Source: Penium margaritaceum
Lineage: Eukaryota; Streptophyta; Zygnematophyceae; Desmidiales; Peniaceae
Direction of reading: 5' to 3'
DNA length: 22,500 nucleotides
Assembly: GCA_023375785.1 (NCBI GenBank)
Contig: SZWC01003556.1
Location: 112,113 to 134,612, forward strand
Positions 18,024 through 22,500 of the stretch are shown in pieces (positions within the stretch are counted from its first letter, which is position 1; each line of letters opens with the position of its first letter). The notes under the pieces are model-generated. The model saw nothing but the letters and a program-made list of their open reading frames with translations. It ran no database searches and was not told the DNA's origin. The position numbers and the translations under genes were made by a program.

Positions 18024-19363
18024 TGTTAAGTGAAGCGATTACTGCGCTGGTACTAAGCTCCAATTCGGTGAAGACAGCACTGCGTTTGGAGCATTGTACG
18101 AAATGTTACGGATTTTACAGTGGATTCCCGGGTCCACGTCAAGTGGGAATTTCCTTCCGTACGGGCCAGACAGATTCTGGCATCCAGCCCTGGAGCAGCC
18201 TAAAGGGCTTAAAAGTACTCTATTGTGCTGGCATGCAGGCTTGCGCATGCCCCTAGCTGGCTCTAGCAAGAGGAGAGCTAATTGCTGCACAGTATTGCAC
18301 AGTCGTCCAGGTCAGGGAGTCTCCTAGTTGACTGGGCAGACATTATGTACCTTGAACATGAGGCATCCACTGCATCAGCAGCATCATGCATGGAGCCAAG
18401 GCCCCTTCTACCAACATGGGCCAATCCGGTGCAAGCTTCAGGAAGATCCTGATCGACGAATCTGATGCAGCAGCATGGCCAGATCAATGGTCATCACAGG
18501 AAGGCCTGAAGGGCAAGCAACCTCCTAAGGAAACTGCACCTGAACACCTGACGAAGTTTCCTCAAGGAGGAAGCTTCTCCCTGATCCTGTGCAGGTGTTA
18601 GTAACAAGCTCAGGAGTACAGGAAGCTTCTCCTGAAGGAAGCTTCTCTTTACCAGGACAAGAGAGGGAGTAGACCTGAATCACCTGAAGGAAGCTTCTCG
18701 TTCAGGTGGTCAACTTGCCAGGACCTCAAGTATAAAAGGCGGAAGTCCTGCCACTTCTCAGTATCCCAGCATCGCCTGTATCATCTCTCCAACACCACGT
18801 GCAAGGCTCCATGCCTTAGCACCAGAGTACCTTCAACAACGATGCTGCTGGAGTTCCTCCCAAGACCCCTATAAGCCTGGCACTTGCGTGCCAGCCTGGG
18901 TGGAGGACGATGCTGGTCATCCCTCCAGGATCCTTGTAAGCCTGGCAAGCTCTGCCAGCCTGGGAGGAGGTCAATCCCTCCAAGGCCCCTGTAAGCCTGG
19001 CAAGGCCTGCCAGCCTGGGAGGAGGACGCCCTGACATCCTGAAGGCCGATCACTATTGCGACGGTGGCTGTGCCGAGACCCTTGCTCTGACGGCCTTGAC
19101 GGCCTAGCAAGGCGTTGCACCCCAGTTTAGGGCCAGGAGTTATGTGAGAGCACACCGCCGAGCTGTTTGCATAGCTGTTGTTCCTTGTACAATACTTGTA
19201 CTTTTAGCAAGATTCAACTCCATAATTCTTGCTTCCGCTAGTTTCTCAACAGAGTGTACAAGGCATGCTTGCTGGGCATAAAAGATCCTACGGCAGTAGG
19301 GGATCCCCTTGCTGCATCAGAGCACGCGGTGGCTTTGTCATTGTAAGCTCACAAAAACTAACA
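18024..19363 (+). repeat. E3 3' LTR
   Basis: 1340-bp copy of the 5' LTR at a constant offset of 5929 bp, with about 38 substitutions, mostly transitions. The TATA box is at 18731 and GAAGCTTC boxes at 18570, 18622, 18638 and 18690, plus GAAGTTTC at 18553. It ends AACTAACA, followed by the target duplication CTAGC. Confidence 0.92.
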
Positions 19364-20530
19364 CTAGCTTCGTCAGCTTGTTTGTTGTAGAATGTTGCAA
19401 AGATGTGTGTTGCTACCTTGGAAAAATCTGCTATTTTCGAGCTTCATCAACTACATTTTTGTGAGAAGTTGCAATAGTATCCGCTGCCAAGAAGGAAAAA
19501 TCGACTGCCATTCCAGCTTCATCAGCTGGTTTGTTGTGAAAAGTTGAAATAGTGTTAGTTTCCCTAGTGGATGAATTTGCATTTGGTGCAACGTTTTCAG
19601 CTGGTTTCTTGTCATATGATGTAGCATCATCGTTGTCTCCATAGGCAGCTCTGTTGTTCCAAAGTTGTCATTCGCATTGTTGTAAAAAATTTCAGTAGTG
19701 TCCTTGGCAGACCTGGGAAAATCTGCTACTGTTCTAGCTTCGCTAGCGGGCATGTTGCCAAATGTTGCAAGCAGTGTCTGTTTTTGCCCATGGCAACTCT
19801 ACAGGCATTCTAGTTTCATGAGCTTCTTTGTTGTAAAATGTTGTGGTAGTATTTTTTCCCATCTAGGGAAATCTACTTCTGTTCCAACTTCATCAGTTGG
19901 AAAGATGTAAAATGTTACAACAGTGCCGATTGTCATCCAGGGCAAACCTGTTGTCATTTGAACTTTGTCAGCTAGCAAGATGTAGAAGGTTGTTGCAATG
20001 CTTGCTTCATTCATGGATTGACCTGCTGTTGTTCTGGCTTTGTCACCTAGCTTTATGTCAGGAATTAGAGTTGTAGATGTTGCCTCTGTGGTTGTTGCTT
20101 CTATGAGAGGATCTGTTGCTTGTCCAACTTCATGAGTTGGCATTGTGTAGGACGTTATAGTAATGTCTGCTATCCCTGCAAGAGGATCTCGTGCTCCTTT
20201 GGCTTTGTTAGTTGGCATGACAAAAGATGTTTTAGCAATGTCTACTACCCCTATGAGAGGATTTGTTGCCTCTCCAACTTTGTCAGCTGGCATTACGTAA
20301 GATGCTGTAGCAATGTCCACTACACGAGTGAGAGGATCTGTTATTTCTCTAACTTTGTCATTTCACGTTGTGTAAGACGTTGTAGCAATGCCTGCTACCC
20401 TTGTAGGAGGATCTGCTACTTTTCTAGTTTCATCAATTCGTGTTACGTAAGTTGCTTTAGCAATGTTTGCTACCCCTGTGAGAGGATGTGCTACTTCTCC
20501 AGCTTTGTTACCTGGCTTTATGTAAGACGG
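19364..20530 (-). repeat. 75-bp (25-codon) tandem repeat array of E1, proximal part
   Basis: AGAGGATCT-type anchors lie at 20106, 20181, 20256, 20331, 20406 and 20481, exactly 75 bp apart. Other anchors continue at 19961, 19886 and 19811 and further left. One unit is 90 bp (75+15) and one is 74. In element sense a frame (20320-19799) is open for 173 codons, and the path extends upstream with one stop near 20345. The 25-residue unit has the pattern M-P-A-D-K-V-G-E-A-T-D-P-L, then V-A-D-I-A-T-T-S-Y. Units nearest the element's 5' end are the most alike. I know no family with this repeat. It occupies the gag position, just after the PBS leader. Confidence 0.8.
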
Positions 20531-20824
20531 AGTGGATGATTCTCCTTGTGCTCCTTGTGCTTGCCGTGTTGATTATTCATGTAGGCTAAAAACATCAGCC
20601 TCAAACTTGAGGCACAGATTCATGAGCCACTAGGCGAATAAGGATTGGAGTGCAGAGATGTCCACAACCTATTGAACACTCTGAGAGGGTAGACTTGTGG
20701 TGAAATCCTGTTGTTGAATGTGTTAAAATTCTGCAACCACTTATCCATTGTAGATATCTTCTGCCTTGCCTTCCATGGTGTAGCGCATGTGGTGGAGTCT
20801 TTTTTCTCGTCAAAGGCCGTTTCT
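20531..20824 (-). other. E1 leader between PBS and repeat array
   Basis: In element sense this is about 290 nt of leader. Minus-strand frames (20601-20813, 20620-20844) are short and unrecognised. No ATG is in frame with the repeat ORF; the upstream frame meets a TAA, so the start of the repeat protein is lost or lies within the array. Confidence 0.45.
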
Positions 20825-20838
20825 GTGCTCCAATACCA
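20825..20838 (-). other. E1 primer-binding site
   Basis: On the minus strand TGGTATTGGAGCAC directly follows the LTR end TTGACA. It matches the canonical Met-tRNA PBS at 10 of 12 bases and fixes the orientation of E1 as minus. Confidence 0.75.
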
Positions 20839-21628
20839 TGTCAAGATTTGTAGAAAGTGGATGGTTGGAAGGACAAGGTGTGGACAGGAGAATTCAAAAT
20901 ACGTGTAGGAGTTTGTAGATCATATGGAGAAGTACATGAAGAGTTCCTGAACCAGTTACAGGGATGTAGCCACAAGTGTAAATTTGTGGATCAACTGGAC
21001 GCCCGCCAAGGATGCCTTGAGACTAAGTCTGGGAACCAGTCCTGGAGCAAACTACTTGTGGAGCGAATATCTTGCACTGAAGAAGGCGCATGCCTTTGTA
21101 GGTTGTACGTCCGAAGGCACTGGCTTGTATTATTAGAGTTTGAGGCTTGTACAGGTAGATTCTGGTGGCATTCGAAGGAATCCGAAGGCATAAGATGATG
21201 CCAAAACGCATGTCAAGGCATGCTAGCTTGAGTGATCTGAGCTCCTGTCAATAGTCCTAGGAGCACCTCCTTGGAGATTGTTGCCTTGGAGGTTGCAGGT
21301 AGTTGCATAACCATATGGATGGTTTCATAACAACCTAAGCCTGCTGTAGATTCACCCCAAACATGAAGGGACACTGGCAGCTAGAAGGTGACCAAGAAGT
21401 TGTAGGATGTTTTTGTAGTAAACTGACCAACCACCCATCAGTTGGAAGCTGGAGGGTCGTAGCCTCAAAGAGACACCATGGGCACCTTAAATGCTGTTAA
21501 CGCCAGGATTTGAACCTCGTCTCCCTCCATTTAACGAGGTGGGTTTTTTGTCCCTTCAACATAGATAAAATGCAGAAAACAAAATATGTTGGCCAAACCC
21601 GGCCATTGAAACTTTGTATATCACAACA
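20839..21628 (-). repeat. E1 5' LTR
   Basis: 790 bp, TGTCAAG...ACAACA in + coordinates, homologous to the split copy at 4515-4634/9066-9765 at roughly 75-80% identity. Near 21500-21560 it has a short inverted repeat (ACCTCGT/ACGAGGT) followed by a T run. The minus strand there reads GGTTCAAATCC, like a tRNA B box, without an evident A box. Confidence 0.75.
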
Positions 21629-22500
21629 AACTCCCTAGAACTACGTACTTGACCACAACTCAAGAAAGGCACTTAATGTTCAAAGTTTGGATGCTCGAGC
21701 TTCGATCATACCATGCTGTTGGATCAAAGCCATCATCCCGATCATCAATGTGCTTCACATTTTCTCTCGCTTGTGGCTCTAAAATGATAGCAAACACGAG
21801 CCACCAAGAGAATAGATTTGAACCAATAATACAAAAAAAACATGGCTAAATTTCGGATTTTCTTGAACTAACGTTCCCATTACTTGAATAGTTTATTACG
21901 GAACTCATGGGAGAACCAAAAATAGATTCTCTAGGACGAATTCGGATGCCACTACAAGAGGCTTATCTTGGTCATTGTCAACCCAAAATGCGAGTTTTAC
22001 CTGTTAGCCAAGTTTAAGAGTTTGTCCATGCATCGAAGAAAATGGGGCATCCGGCATGTACAGAGAAGGCATACTAGTGCCATTATTGAGCTGGTGGATT
22101 TTCCAAAGATGTCTAAAAAACCGACGTATTAAAAGTTTATTGAATAACAACCTCCGTCCATTTTGTAAGATGGAAGACCAACCGAAATTCAAGTTTGTGA
22201 GCAGTGTAGCTAAGTTTGGTTTGACCATGAAAGAAGAAAGTAAAATTGTCATTACCAGACGTGCTTGGTTTACACTTGCTACGAGGACTTTCACAACTCA
22301 CTTGTGGAAATCACCCCGACGACAAAAATCAAGTGAAATGGAGTTTATGCGTTCCTTGCCTTCTGATGCAAATAGTTGTGGTGATTCAAGTAAATGCAAT
22401 GTAAGTGTGATAATTATTTACCCCATGAATTAGTTTTTGTGAAATGAACATTGACTTTGACATTGACCGCAGACCGTGGTTCTTAAAAAAGAGCAAAGCA
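21629..22500. other. Right flank of the nested stack, no recognised gene
   Basis: The first bases AACTC pair with AGCTC at 4510-4514 as the E1 target duplication, so this sequence was once continuous with 4514. An open frame at 22056-22433 (+, 125 codons) and one at 22004-22294 (-) have no domain I recognise. The AT-richer composition resembles 4111-4514. Confidence 0.4.

Larger units (their letters stand above)
12095..19363 (+). mobile_element. E3: large non-autonomous LTR retrotransposon
   Basis: The element is 7269 bp, with two 1340-bp LTRs (12095-13434, 18024-19363), a Met-tRNA PBS directly after the 5' LTR, and a purine tract directly before the 3' LTR. The flanks CTAGT (12090-12094) and CTAGC (19364-19368) are a target-site duplication with one change, and the 75-bp periodicity of the interrupted array continues across it. 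The LTRs differ at about 38 positions with no net indel, so it is the youngest insertion here. The 4.6-kb interior has a decayed Gln-rich ORF, tandem duplications and a hairpin-rich GC block but no protease, integrase or RT. It is closest to LARD-type elements, which depend on other elements for enzymes. Confidence 0.88.
4515..21628 (-). mobile_element. E1: old LTR retrotransposon, minus orientation, interrupted twice
   Basis: The two long terminal repeats are 20839-21628 (5' LTR in element sense) and 4515-9765 (3' LTR, split by E2). In + coordinates both begin TGTCAAGATTTG and end ACAACA, so in element sense each is TGTTGT...TTGACA. A PBS (TGGTATTGGAGC in minus sense) abuts the 5' LTR and a purine tract abuts the 3' LTR. 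Flanks AGCTC and AACTC match at 4 of 5 bases. Removing E2, E3 and their duplications leaves about 5.4 kb. The interior carries a 75-bp tandem repeat and no recognisable pol, so the element was non-autonomous or lost its enzymes. LTR divergence of about a fifth to a quarter makes it the oldest of the three. Confidence 0.75.

Noticed and set aside
21500..21545. tRNA or SINE suggested by GGTTCAAATCC on the minus strand
   Set aside because: Only a B-box-like string is present. I see no A box at the right distance and no cloverleaf, and the E1 partner LTR reads GGCTCAAATCC.

Overview
The window looks like intergenic, repeat-packed DNA from a green plant or streptophyte relative. The evidence is plant-type Ty1-copia and Ty3-gypsy gag domains, primer-binding sites matching the initiator methionine tRNA, nested LTR retrotransposons with target-site duplications, and many in-frame TAG stops. 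Base composition is near 50% GC by eye with strong CAG bias. A charophyte such as a Chara-like alga would fit, but the sequence does not prove it. I find no convincing host protein gene, no tRNA or rRNA and no CRISPR array.

Layout. (1) 1-1000: GC-rich, hairpin-bearing sequence of unknown nature. (2) 1038-4110: a decayed Ty3-gypsy fragment on the + strand (candidate 5' LTR, PBS, gag, protease, N-terminal edge of pol) between two 192-bp inverted repeats; RT, integrase and 3' LTR are missing. (3) 4515-21628: an old LTR element on the minus strand (E1, about 5.4 kb once later insertions are removed), with 5' LTR at 20839-21628, PBS beside it, and 3' LTR at 4515-9765. Its interior holds about 21 units of a 75-bp (25-codon) tandem repeat. 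(4) 4635-9060: a 4426-bp + strand Ty1-copia element (E2) inserted in the E1 3' LTR, with perfect ATGGA duplications. It has an open gag (UBN2 domain plus CCHC zinc knuckle) but no protease, integrase or RT, so it is of the TR-GAG type. (5) 12095-19363: a 7269-bp + strand element (E3) with 1340-bp LTRs, inserted inside the 75-bp repeat array. It has a Gln-rich decayed ORF, a duplicated PBS leader, a hairpin-dense GC-rich block and no recognisable pol. (6) 21629-22500: flank without a recognisable gene.

Relative ages agree with the nesting. E1 LTRs differ at roughly a fifth to a quarter of positions, E2 LTRs at about 25 of 573, and E3 LTRs at about 38 of 1340 (hand counts). E2 and E3 lack polymerase genes and would depend on enzymes supplied in trans.

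The features most worth pursuing are the 25-residue repeat ORF of E1, the clustered GAAGCTTC (heat-shock-element-like) boxes upstream of the E3 TATA box, the duplicated PBS leader, and the hairpin-rich cargo-like block in E3.
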